Source of the DNA: Dyadobacter sp. CY343
GTDB taxonomy: Bacteria; Bacteroidota; Bacteroidia; Cytophagales; Spirosomataceae
Assembly: GCF_021390335.1 (NCBI RefSeq)
Contig: NZ_JAJUXK010000009.1
Coordinates: 186,001 to 250,000 of the forward strand
Direction of reading: 5' to 3'
Length of the DNA: 64,000 nucleotides
Within the stretch, counting starts at the first letter, position 1. Each line of letters begins with the position of its first letter. Below the pieces are notes generated by a model. It ran no database searches, was not told the origin of the DNA, and saw only the letters and a program-made list of their open reading frames with translations. Below, piece by piece: positions 16,968 to 23,932 of the stretch. The translations under genes were made by a program, and so were the position numbers.

Positions 16968-18125
16968 TTATTTACGTGCAGATGGCGGAATCAATATTGG
17001 TTTGATACAATTGTCGAGCTTCGCTGAAAAAATATGGTATGCGTCAGAAACTTCTTCCAGCGGAATCCGGTGCGTGATGATCTGTTTAGGATCTATGCGA
17101 CCTGACTGAATGTGGTCGATCAGTTTCGGCAACAACCTCTTCACAGAAGCCTGATTGGCGCGGATCGTTATACCTTTATTGACCACATTTCCGATCGGGA
17201 TCAGATTTCCGGTTGGACCGTACACGCCCACAATTGATACAATACCTCCTTTTTTCACCGAATTGATAGCCCAATGCAGCGCAGTCGCCGAGCCCGCTTG
17301 CAGCATCAGCTTCCGGCCTGTGATCGTTTGCATTGCGTCACCCGCAGCTTCGCAGCCTACCGCATCAATGCACACATCGGCACCCAGCCAGTCGGTTGTT
17401 TTCTTTAAAAACAAAACGACATCGCCCAGCGAGCGGAAATTGTATACCTCGCATTGCGCAAAGTTTTTTACGAATTCCAGTCGGTATTCCAGGTGGTCAA
17501 TAACGATTACACGACCTGCGCCGAACAGCCACGCAGACTTTGCGGCCATAATACCAACCGGCCCTGCGCCAAATACCACAACCGTATCGCCGGGTTTGAT
17601 CCCGCCCATTTCAGCGGCCTGATAGCCTGTTGGGAATACGTCGGTGAGGAGTACCGCATTGTCGTGATCCATATCTTCCGGAATGACCGTCGGGCCCACA
17701 TCGGCGTAAGGTACCCGCACATATTCTGCCTGGCCGCCATCGAAACCACCGGCTGTATGGGAGTAGCCAAATATACCGCCTACTGCGGTTGCTTCCGGAT
17801 TGGACTCGTGACAGTTACCATAAAGCTGCTGCTCGCAGAAAACGCATTTTCCGCAGGCTATATTAAATGGTACCAGTACATTGTCGCCTACTTTCAAATT
17901 CTGTACCGCATCGCCGATTTCTTCGACAACACCTATAAATTCATGTCCAAAAGTGGTTCCGACCCTCGTATCCGGGACCAGGCCGTGATAGAGGTGAAGA
18001 TCTGAGCCGCAAATGCAGGAACGGGTAACACGGACGATCGCATCGCTCGAATGCTCAATCTCCGGCATCGGCTTGTTACGGTCCAATCTGACCCGGTACG
18101 GGCCGCGATAATTCATTGCTAGCAT
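16968..18125 (-). CDS. Zinc-dependent alcohol dehydrogenase, formaldehyde dehydrogenase-like subgroup
   Basis: A 385-residue MDR-family enzyme. The catalytic zinc ligands are C39 (CICGSDLH) and H61-E62 (GHEF). A structural zinc site is formed by C91, C94, C97 and C105. The NAD-binding loop reads GAGPVG. The length and the insert around residues 110-130 resemble the glutathione-independent formaldehyde dehydrogenase group. The physiological substrate is unknown. It probably starts the transcript that includes the hypothetical gene after it; a promoter-like motif at 18178-18195 faces it. Confidence 0.92.
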   Translation of the reverse strand: MLAMNYRGPYRVRLDRNKPMPEIEHSSDAIVRVTRSCICGSDLHLYHGLVPDTRVGTTFGHEFIGVVEEIGDAVQNLKVGDNVLVPFNIACGKCVFCEQQLYGNCHESNPEATAVGGIFGYSHTAGGFDGGQAEYVRVPYADVGPTVIPEDMDHDNAVLLTDVFPTGYQAAEMGGIKPGDTVVVFGAGPVGIMAAKSAWLFGAGRVIVIDHLEYRLEFVKNFAQCEVYNFRSLGDVVLFLKKTTDWLGADVCIDAVGCEAAGDAMQTITGRKLMLQAGSATALHWAINSVKKGGIVSIVGVYGPTGNLIPIGNVVNKGITIRANQASVKRLLPKLIDHIQSGRIDPKQIITHRIPLEEVSDAYHIFSAKLDNCIKPILIPPSARK

Positions 18126-18177
18126 AGTTGGTCTGTTGTTAAGTGCTTGAAGTGTAAAAGATTTAAGTAGGCGCGGG

Positions 18178-18195
18178 TCTTAAAAAACCATTCCA
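18178..18195 (-). promoter_or_regulatory. Stress-block promoter-like motif (Zn-alcohol dehydrogenase gene)
   Basis: Minus strand TGGAATGGTTTTTTAAGA, 70 nt before the start. Confidence 0.4.
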
Positions 18196-18208
18196 GTGTG
18201 GGTATATA

Positions 18209-18955
18209 TTAGTGCTTGTGCAGAGCCGAATCAGCCTTGCTGCTGATCACAAATTGCCGGATCTCGCCCTTTTCCCACGCATTGGCACCGGCTGCCACCT
18301 GCGGCATCGGAATATCCGCCCGGCTCTTTTTGATTTTTTCGGTGGAGATATCAAATCGCTTGTCGCGGTCGTCGAGCAGTTCTTTTTTTAGCTGTCCTTC
18401 TTTTGTAAATCCCATCATCACCATCGGCGAGCCTACGGGCAATGTTCTTTCCTGATCCGTATGCCAGGTGTGGATCGTTTTTCCGTAAGTTGAAACCAGC
18501 TTTTCCATCAGCTCGTGCTCAGCGGCAAGCGGAATTCCTGGCGCAACGAGGGAGCCCGATTTCACTTCGTGATGGTGACTGTGCCAAAGCTTTTTTTCCT
18601 CCTCAGGCAGGGTTTTAAAAAGCCGCTCTGTAATAATGTATTCCACACCCATCAGTTTGGCATCTTTTCCATTTCCGTCGAAAATAATCGCCTGGTAGAG
18701 GTCGGCATTTAGCTGATTCACATAGTGATGCGCTTCCATTTGCGCGTTGATATTTCCATTATAAAAATGAAAACCGTCCAGGTAGGTATTGAAATTTTTG
18801 AATGGCGTTTTGTCCTGCATCAGATCTGCGCCTTTGTCCAGCAGTGCGTCTTTCGCAGGAATAGAATCGCCTGGGGATTTCACCTGGGAGCCTGAGTTGT
18901 TGCCACCGCAGCCGGCAGCAACAATCAGGAGTCCGAACAGAATGTAATGCTTCAT
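18209..18955 (-). CDS. DUF1264 (OBAP-like) lipoprotein
   Basis: A 248-residue protein with a lipoprotein signal (lipobox AAGC, C16). The body matches DUF1264, the oil-body-associated-protein family: FHFYNGNINAQMEAHHY, GVEYIITERLF, LWHSHHHEVKSG and TIHTWHTDQ. In plants the family affects oil bodies; in bacteria its role is unknown. It lies 22 nt after the SPW gene and is probably cotranscribed with it. Confidence 0.9.
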   Translation of the reverse strand: MKHYILFGLLIVAAGCGGNNSGSQVKSPGDSIPAKDALLDKGADLMQDKTPFKNFNTYLDGFHFYNGNINAQMEAHHYVNQLNADLYQAIIFDGNGKDAKLMGVEYIITERLFKTLPEEEKKLWHSHHHEVKSGSLVAPGIPLAAEHELMEKLVSTYGKTIHTWHTDQERTLPVGSPMVMMGFTKEGQLKKELLDDRDKRFDISTEKIKKSRADIPMPQVAAGANAWEKGEIRQFVISSKADSALHKH

Positions 18956-18977
18956 AAAAATCCGGTTTTAGTACTGC

Positions 18978-19367
18978 TCAGGTTGGGTTTTGAGTTCTTT
19001 CCAGCGGACTTTCCTCCACTTCCTTCGTTGCCCGTACCGTCATTAATCCGGCCGCAACTTCGATTAACCCCAATATCAGATGCGGCAGATACACCTCATC
19101 ATGAAAGCCGAGAATCCAGGGTGATGCCGCCAGGAATAGTCCGGTAACAATGTCGATATTCAGGTGAGCTGACATCGGGATACTTCGTACCATACCACCT
19201 TCGTAGTCTGTAAAGAGGGACATTAAGATGACCATCGCGCCAATGGCGATCAGTGTCCAGGTGGCGGTTAAATTGTCGTTAAAACCCACGATCCAGGGCA
19301 TCGCGATGAAGAGCGGCCCGGTGGCGTAATCCAGCTTGCTGTGTAGTTTGGTGCTGATGATTTTCAT
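18978..19367 (-). CDS. SPW-repeat membrane protein
   Basis: A 129-residue protein with four membrane segments in two SPW repeats: one with MPWIVGF near residues 23-29, the other with ASPWILGF near 80-88. SPW proteins are small integral membrane proteins of unknown function, often found in stress-gene clusters. It precedes the DUF1264 gene and is divergent from the gene at 19580; a promoter-like motif lies at 19408-19425. Confidence 0.9.
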   Translation of the reverse strand: MKIISTKLHSKLDYATGPLFIAMPWIVGFNDNLTATWTLIAIGAMVILMSLFTDYEGGMVRSIPMSAHLNIDIVTGLFLAASPWILGFHDEVYLPHLILGLIEVAAGLMTVRATKEVEESPLERTQNPT

Positions 19368-19407
19368 TTTGGATTTGTTTGTTGACAGGTTTGAAAATTA
19401 CGGCGCC

Positions 19408-19425
19408 CTGTAAAAACCTGTGCCA
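19408..19425 (-). promoter_or_regulatory. Stress-block promoter-like motif (SPW gene)
   Basis: Minus strand TGGCACAGGTTTTTACAG, 58 nt before the start. It shares a divergent gap with the copy at 19521. Confidence 0.45.
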
Positions 19426-19520
19426 GATCGCAGCACCTGCGATGAGCGGGACTGCACCATCAGACAACAATTCTCCGACTCACAAATTTTTTTCTTCTAA
19501 AACAGCGATTTTGAAGTATT

Positions 19521-19538
19521 TGGCCTGTTTTTAGTAAG
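19521..19538 (+). promoter_or_regulatory. Stress-block promoter-like motif (gene at 19580)
   Basis: TGGCCTGTTTTTAGTAAG, 59 nt before the ATG. It is a weaker match, with C in place of A at the fifth base. Confidence 0.33.
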
Positions 19539-19579
19539 TGCTTGAGTTGAGTGAATTAACACCTTTACCTACCTTATCC

Positions 19580-20176
19580 ATGCAAAAAATACAATTGTTT
19601 TCACAGTATGACGCGGCCGCGCTGTTCCTGAAAACCACGAATGAGCTGGAAGATCAGGTGAGTGTGTGGCCCGAAGATTTCCTTCGCGACGAGGAGCTCG
19701 AACAACATATCTCGTCATTGAAAGAGACAATCCGGCTGCAACTGCCCGAGATCGATTTCAGTAGTGGTCGCCAGATTGTCGTCGACAGGATTTTGCCACT
19801 TTCCGAATTTCAGCCCGGCATGCGGCGGGGCGTGAATGTGCGCGTGAGTGTGCTGGTGTACAAATATTTGTTAAGAGAATCTGGCTACCTGCTGGGTTGC
19901 CGCCCGCCGATCTCCATTCCGGAGCCAGTAGGGCAGTGGTATACCGACCAGAGCAATCAGGAGCTGTACGTTGAGTACGAGCAATACGCAAGGCAGCCGA
20001 AAAAAGCGATTACCATGCACCAGCAGTATGTCCCCTTTCTGCAACAGGCGCACCAGGCGCTTAAAGGTGAGTTTGAGGAATTTAATAACTCGCTGGAAAG
20101 CATCATCAGAGGTATTGTCGGAAAGAGAAAAGTAGACGCGGATCAGATCCGGCGAATGCGGATGATGCTGAGCTGA
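19580..20176 (+). CDS. Hypothetical cytoplasmic protein
   Basis: A 198-residue protein of unknown family. It is soluble and acidic in the N-terminal half and basic at the end (RKVDADQIRRMRMM). The start at 19580 is the first ATG; an upstream TTG in the same frame is less likely. It is divergent from the SPW gene and convergent with the DUF421 pair. Confidence 0.75.
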   Translation: MQKIQLFSQYDAAALFLKTTNELEDQVSVWPEDFLRDEELEQHISSLKETIRLQLPEIDFSSGRQIVVDRILPLSEFQPGMRRGVNVRVSVLVYKYLLRESGYLLGCRPPISIPEPVGQWYTDQSNQELYVEYEQYARQPKKAITMHQQYVPFLQQAHQALKGEFEEFNNSLESIIRGIVGKRKVDADQIRRMRMMLS

Positions 20177-20206
20177 GTATTTGGTTTCTTTAAATTTTTT
20201 CTAATC

Positions 20207-20246
20207 AAATCGCAGGCTTTTGCATCATGCAAGCCTGTGATTTTTT
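20207..20246. terminator. Bidirectional terminator
   Basis: AAATCGCAGGCTT (20207-20219) pairs with AAGCCTGTGATTT with one G-T pair, followed by a T-run. It separates the gene at 19580 from the convergent DUF421 pair. Confidence 0.8.
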
Positions 20247-20261
20247 ATTGTCCACGTAGTT

Positions 20262-20945
20262 TTATTTAACAGCACTGATAAAGTGTTTGCTGCCGCAGTT
20301 AGGGCAGGGGACATGCTCGCCGTCGGCCGACTCCTTCCCGCAGTCTTCGCAAACGAGCTGCTCTGACGTTTCACTAACCTGCTGCTGGTACTCCTTATCC
20401 CATATTGGCAATACCGGCAGGCCCGGTATCACATCAAAATTTTTGATCAATGTAAAATTTCCCCCGGCTTCGAAATAAAGCCTTTTTACCTCACCCAGAT
20501 GACGAATACTGTGGCTGCGCAGTTGTGCAAATGCCCGCTCCCGGGTAATGCCGACCTGCTGCATCTTATCAAGGTTCAGGCAGCCGTCTTCGATAATTGC
20601 GGTAAGGTTTCCCTGAGTGACTTTTTCCAGCGACTGACTTTTGGTGGCCAGGCTGGCGACGAGCTGCTGCACAGAAATGACGATCGCAGCAATGACGATG
20701 ATAGGTAATATGCCCCGGTCGGGCGATTGCAGGGGCACCCCGATCGCAGCGGCGAGCGAGACCATTCCGATCAGCTCGTTACGGCTGAGCTGGGACGCCA
20801 TTCTTTTACCCATTAACCGCATGGAGATCATGAGGATCAGGTAAATAAGGAAAATTCTAAAAACAACTTCCAGGTAAAATCCGCCGGGCACATCTCCGAT
20901 GAATATCCTTTGCCAATCATTAAAATGGATATCTGAGGATTTCAT
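20262..20945 (-). CDS. DUF421 (YetF-like) membrane protein with C-terminal zinc ribbon
   Basis: A 227-residue protein. The start at 20945 overlaps the stop of the upstream DUF421 gene by four bases (ATGA), so I prefer it to the longer reading. Three membrane segments (about residues 28-105) with the DUF421 signature RLMGKRMASQLSRNELIGMV precede a soluble YetF-type domain (about 110-180, SIRHLGEVKRLYFEAGG). The end adds CEDC...CPNC, a four-cysteine zinc-ribbon pattern. The YetF/DUF421 family is membrane-bound, sporulation- or stress-related in Bacillus, with no known enzymatic role. Confidence 0.9.
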   Translation of the reverse strand: MKSSDIHFNDWQRIFIGDVPGGFYLEVVFRIFLIYLILMISMRLMGKRMASQLSRNELIGMVSLAAAIGVPLQSPDRGILPIIVIAAIVISVQQLVASLATKSQSLEKVTQGNLTAIIEDGCLNLDKMQQVGITRERAFAQLRSHSIRHLGEVKRLYFEAGGNFTLIKNFDVIPGLPVLPIWDKEYQQQVSETSEQLVCEDCGKESADGEHVPCPNCGSKHFISAVK

Positions 20946-21658
20946 GATACTGTTAATTGAGATGGTAGGGAGACCGTTGCAGATATCCATTCACTCGAAC
21001 TGCATATTTCACAAGTATGCGACGTGTCGGTCTCTTCCACCACATGCCCGCAGCTGGCGCAGACCAGGTTACCCTCGACGATCTGCTGAGAGAAGCTATT
21101 GATGCCCTGGTCTTCCGGTGGGTAAATTTGCAGACCAGGGGAAGGCTCCGGTTTTTTGTAAACACTGAATATGCCGCAGGCTTCCAGGTAAACCCGACCC
21201 ACATCGCCGAGATTATAGACGTTCTGGTTTCTCAGCGCCGCAAAAAGCTGCTGCCTGGAAACCTTTGCCTTTTTCATTTCTTCCAGCTGAATGATCCCAT
21301 CTTTGACTGCAAGGGATGTGGTACCCTGGCTTAGCTCTTCGAACCTGCCGCTTTTAAATTCAAAGAAATTGAGGCCACGTTGAAATATAAGTGCACAAAT
21401 CAGGATCATTATACCCATTAAAACACCCAGTTGGGGAATCTGCATCGCCGGTGAGATAATCGCACCAAGGGTAACCATAATGGCCATTTCCGAAATCGTC
21501 AGCTGGCCGCCCATCCGCTTGCCCATTAACCGTACGATGGCCAGCAGTACTACGTAAATTATGAAGGTGCGGATAAAAACTTCTACCAAAAACTCCGGGG
21601 GCGCTTCTCCAAAAAGGATGCGCTGCCAGTCCCAGGGCTGTATATCTTCTTTTTTCAT
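20942..21658 (-). CDS. DUF421 (YetF-like) membrane protein with C-terminal zinc ribbon
   Basis: A 238-residue paralogue of the next gene, with the same order: membrane part (RLMGKRMGGQLTISEMAIMV), soluble YetF-type domain (NVYNLGDVGRVYLEACG) and a C-terminal CASC...CEIC zinc ribbon. The two are coupled by an ATGA overlap, which suggests a heteromeric complex. A promoter-like motif at 21696-21713 faces this gene, the first in the operon. Confidence 0.9.
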   Translation of the reverse strand: MKKEDIQPWDWQRILFGEAPPEFLVEVFIRTFIIYVVLLAIVRLMGKRMGGQLTISEMAIMVTLGAIISPAMQIPQLGVLMGIMILICALIFQRGLNFFEFKSGRFEELSQGTTSLAVKDGIIQLEEMKKAKVSRQQLFAALRNQNVYNLGDVGRVYLEACGIFSVYKKPEPSPGLQIYPPEDQGINSFSQQIVEGNLVCASCGHVVEETDTSHTCEICSSSEWISATVSLPSQLTVS

Positions 21659-21695
21659 GGGTTAGTAAAAGGAATGTTGATTTTCGGATTCGCGT

Positions 21696-21713
21696 CCTTA
21701 TAAATGCGTGCCA
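21696..21713 (-). promoter_or_regulatory. Stress-block promoter-like motif (DUF421 operon)
   Basis: Minus strand TGGCACGCATTTATAAGG, 55 nt before the start. Confidence 0.42.
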
Positions 21714-21738
21714 GTTGCCACAGCAACTGTTTGTGAAG

Positions 21739-21756
21739 TGGCATCTTTTTTTTCCG
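21739..21756 (+). promoter_or_regulatory. Possible stress-block promoter-like motif (phosphatase/GT9 operon)
   Basis: TGGCATCTTTTTTTTCCG, 42 nt before the start at 21781. It faces away from the DUF421 copy. Confidence 0.33.
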
Positions 21757-21780
21757 CAAGCGGCAAACCATATTTACCAA

Positions 21781-22368
21781 ATGCACATCGCTCAAAGTCC
21801 TGAAACAAAAGCCATATTCCTGGATAAGGATGGTACGCTGATTCGCGACGTACCGTACAATGCCGATCCTTCGCTGGTCGTTTTTGAAGCCGGCGTTTTT
21901 GACGGCTTACGGACTTTGCAGTCGGAGGGGTATAAGCTAGCCATTATCTCAAACCAACCCGGACTCGCAATGGGGAAATTTACGATTGGCGACTTTGAGC
22001 GGCTGGTCGAATTTTTTCACAAAATCTTTCAGGAAAACGGGCTCGAACTGGCGGGCTTCTACTTTTGTCCGCATGCGCCTCCATCTTCATGTGAATGTCG
22101 AAAGCCTAAGTCCGGCATGCTGGTACAGGCGGCGGGTGACCTTCATATTGATTTAAAGCAATCGTGGATGATCGGCGATATTCTGAATGACGTCGAAGCA
22201 GGCAACCTGGCTGGCTGCCGCACGGTACTTATCGATAATGGAAATGAAACCGAGTGGCTTACCGGCCCCTTTCGTAATCCTGATTTCACAGCACGTAACT
22301 TCCTGGAAGCCGCCAACTATATCTCCACCCAAAAGGTACTGACCGATGCCCGAACTGAAACTGAATAA
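21781..22368 (+). CDS. HAD-superfamily phosphatase, GmhB-like (heptose bisphosphate phosphatase type)
   Basis: A 195-residue HAD phosphatase. The start at 21781 is the first ATG that gives a compact protein. The nucleophile loop is FLDKDGTL (D15, D17). A zinc-binding loop of GmhB/HisB type is formed by C96, H98, C104 and C106 (CPHAPPSSCECRKPK). The last acidic motif is GDILNDVEAG. In that group it dephosphorylates heptose-1,7-bisphosphate or similar. It overlaps the following GT9 gene by 23 nt, which fits a sugar-to-envelope route. Confidence 0.88.
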   Translation: MHIAQSPETKAIFLDKDGTLIRDVPYNADPSLVVFEAGVFDGLRTLQSEGYKLAIISNQPGLAMGKFTIGDFERLVEFFHKIFQENGLELAGFYFCPHAPPSSCECRKPKSGMLVQAAGDLHIDLKQSWMIGDILNDVEAGNLAGCRTVLIDNGNETEWLTGPFRNPDFTARNFLEAANYISTQKVLTDARTETE

Positions 22369-23416
22369 CATTTTGTGCATTCGCGCCGATAATATGGGGG
22401 ATGTGATCATGGCGTCGCCTGCTTTTCGTGCATTGAAAGAAACGTTTGGAAGCCGCATTACGCTACTTACCTCACGTGCCGGCTCGCTGATTTCTCCGAA
22501 TATTCCGTGTATCGACGAAACGATCGTGGCAGATTTGCCGTGGGTCCGAAGCGATGGCTGTGATGGTGCAGCATTGGTACAGTTGGCAGGGGATATCAAA
22601 AGTCGGGGATTTGATGCGGCTATCATTTTTACAGTATATAGTCAAAGTTCGCTTCCTGCCGCGATGCTGGCTTTCATGGCGAATATACCTGTGCGCGCGG
22701 CTTACGCCCGTGAAAATCCTTATCAATTACTCACACACTGGCTGCCCGATCCGGAACCGTTTCAGCATATTGCGCATCAGGTGGAGCGGGATCTGGCACT
22801 TGCCGCTAAGCTCGGCGCTAGTACGGATCATGATAAATTATTGTTACGGATTGATGCGGCTGATATTGAATCTTGCAGGCAAAAATTAGCTGCTATTCAA
22901 GTTGATATTGAAAATCCGTTTATTCTATTTCACCCCGGTGTCTCGGAAGCAAAAAGAGAATATCCGGTTGGTCACTGGATTGAGGCAGGGCGGCAACTTG
23001 CGGAGAAATATCAAATGCCGATCCTGGTCAGCGGGTCGGAATCGGAGCGAAACCTGGCGAAAACTGTTGCGGCAGGGATTGGCGCTCCGGCGATCTCGGT
23101 GGCTGGGCTGTTTTCGGTAGGAGAGTTTGCCAGCCTGATCGATCAGGCGCGTTGTGTAGTTTCGGTTAATACGGCCACGATCCACATTGCCGCTGCAATG
23201 CAAACGCCCGTAGTGGTATTATATGCGCAAACCAACCCGCAGCACACTCCGTGGAAATCGCCGCACCGGATCTTGCCCTATTCTGTCCCGCGACATCTGG
23301 AAAGCAGTAATATCATTATCCGCCACGTTTCCGATCAGATTTACGCCACGCACATTCCCTATCCCTGCCCGGAAGAAATCCTGGCCGCGGTCGAAAGCTT
23401 ACTTTTGCCAGACTGA
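22346..23416 (+). CDS. Glycosyltransferase family 9 (heptosyltransferase-like)
   Basis: A 356-residue GT-B fold transferase. It opens with ILCIRADNMGDVIMASPAF, the heptosyltransferase start, and has the donor-site stretch FILFHPGVSEAKREYP and the C-terminal VSVNTATIHIAAAMQTPVV. GT9 enzymes add heptose or related sugars to the lipopolysaccharide core. It is coupled by overlap to the GmhB-like phosphatase. No other core-LPS gene is in the window, so the pair may act on another glycan. Confidence 0.9.
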   Translation: MPELKLNNILCIRADNMGDVIMASPAFRALKETFGSRITLLTSRAGSLISPNIPCIDETIVADLPWVRSDGCDGAALVQLAGDIKSRGFDAAIIFTVYSQSSLPAAMLAFMANIPVRAAYARENPYQLLTHWLPDPEPFQHIAHQVERDLALAAKLGASTDHDKLLLRIDAADIESCRQKLAAIQVDIENPFILFHPGVSEAKREYPVGHWIEAGRQLAEKYQMPILVSGSESERNLAKTVAAGIGAPAISVAGLFSVGEFASLIDQARCVVSVNTATIHIAAAMQTPVVVLYAQTNPQHTPWKSPHRILPYSVPRHLESSNIIIRHVSDQIYATHIPYPCPEEILAAVESLLLPD

Positions 23417-23515
23417 GGTTTTCTTTGTCAAATAGAGAGGTATTTAAACTGTTCAAAATCGGACAGCCTTCGTTCTTTTATGGACAGAATATTCTTTTAA
23501 AAAACTCCTAAAATA

Positions 23516-23543
23516 CCTCAGTAAGCGCACTGAGGGTAGTTTT
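23516..23543 (+). terminator. Possible terminator hairpin
   Basis: CCTCAGT (23516-23522) pairs with ACTGAGG (23529-23535), and GTAGTTTTTA follows. It lies 100 nt after the GT9 stop; an operator for the PadR gene is an alternative. Confidence 0.35.
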
Positions 23544-23575
23544 TAAAAATTGGCATGCATTTGTACTAGAAAATA

Positions 23576-23590
23576 GAAACTAATAGTTTC
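23576..23590. promoter_or_regulatory. 15-nt perfect palindrome just before the PadR gene
   Basis: GAAACT-AAT-AGTTTC ends 3 nt before the ATG at 23594. PadR regulators commonly repress their own operon from such sites, so autoregulation is plausible. Confidence 0.4.
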
Positions 23591-23593
23591 AGC

Positions 23594-23932
23594 ATGCGCC
23601 GAACATACCTCGGAGAATTTGAAGAGCTGGTATTGCTTATGATCGCGATCCTCGACGGACAAGCGTACGGGGTGACGGTCAGTCAGGAAATTGAGCAGCA
23701 CACCGGACGGCTCGTCACATTCGGCGCGGTTCACAATACGCTGATCCGACTGGAAGAAAAGGGTTTTGTGAAATCAGAGCTCGGCGGGGCTACGACGGAG
23801 CGGGGCGGTCGACGGAAGCGACTTTTCAAAGTAACCGCACTCGGCAGTACTGCACTTCGCGATATCCAGCAGCTGCGTAATAAGCTCTGGCAGATGATGC
23901 CCGAAAGCGCGTTAAAAGTAAGCGGAATATGA
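23594..23932 (+). CDS. PadR-family transcriptional regulator
   Basis: A 112-residue winged-helix protein with the PadR opening LGEFEELVLLMIAILDG, recognition helix VTFGAVHNTLIRLEEKG and wing ERGGRRKRLFKVT. Its stop overlaps the start of the permease gene by four bases (ATGA). Such pairs are common in Bacteroidota: the small regulator probably senses a ligand and controls the permease. Confidence 0.92.
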   Translation: MRRTYLGEFEELVLLMIAILDGQAYGVTVSQEIEQHTGRLVTFGAVHNTLIRLEEKGFVKSELGGATTERGGRRKRLFKVTALGSTALRDIQQLRNKLWQMMPESALKVSGI

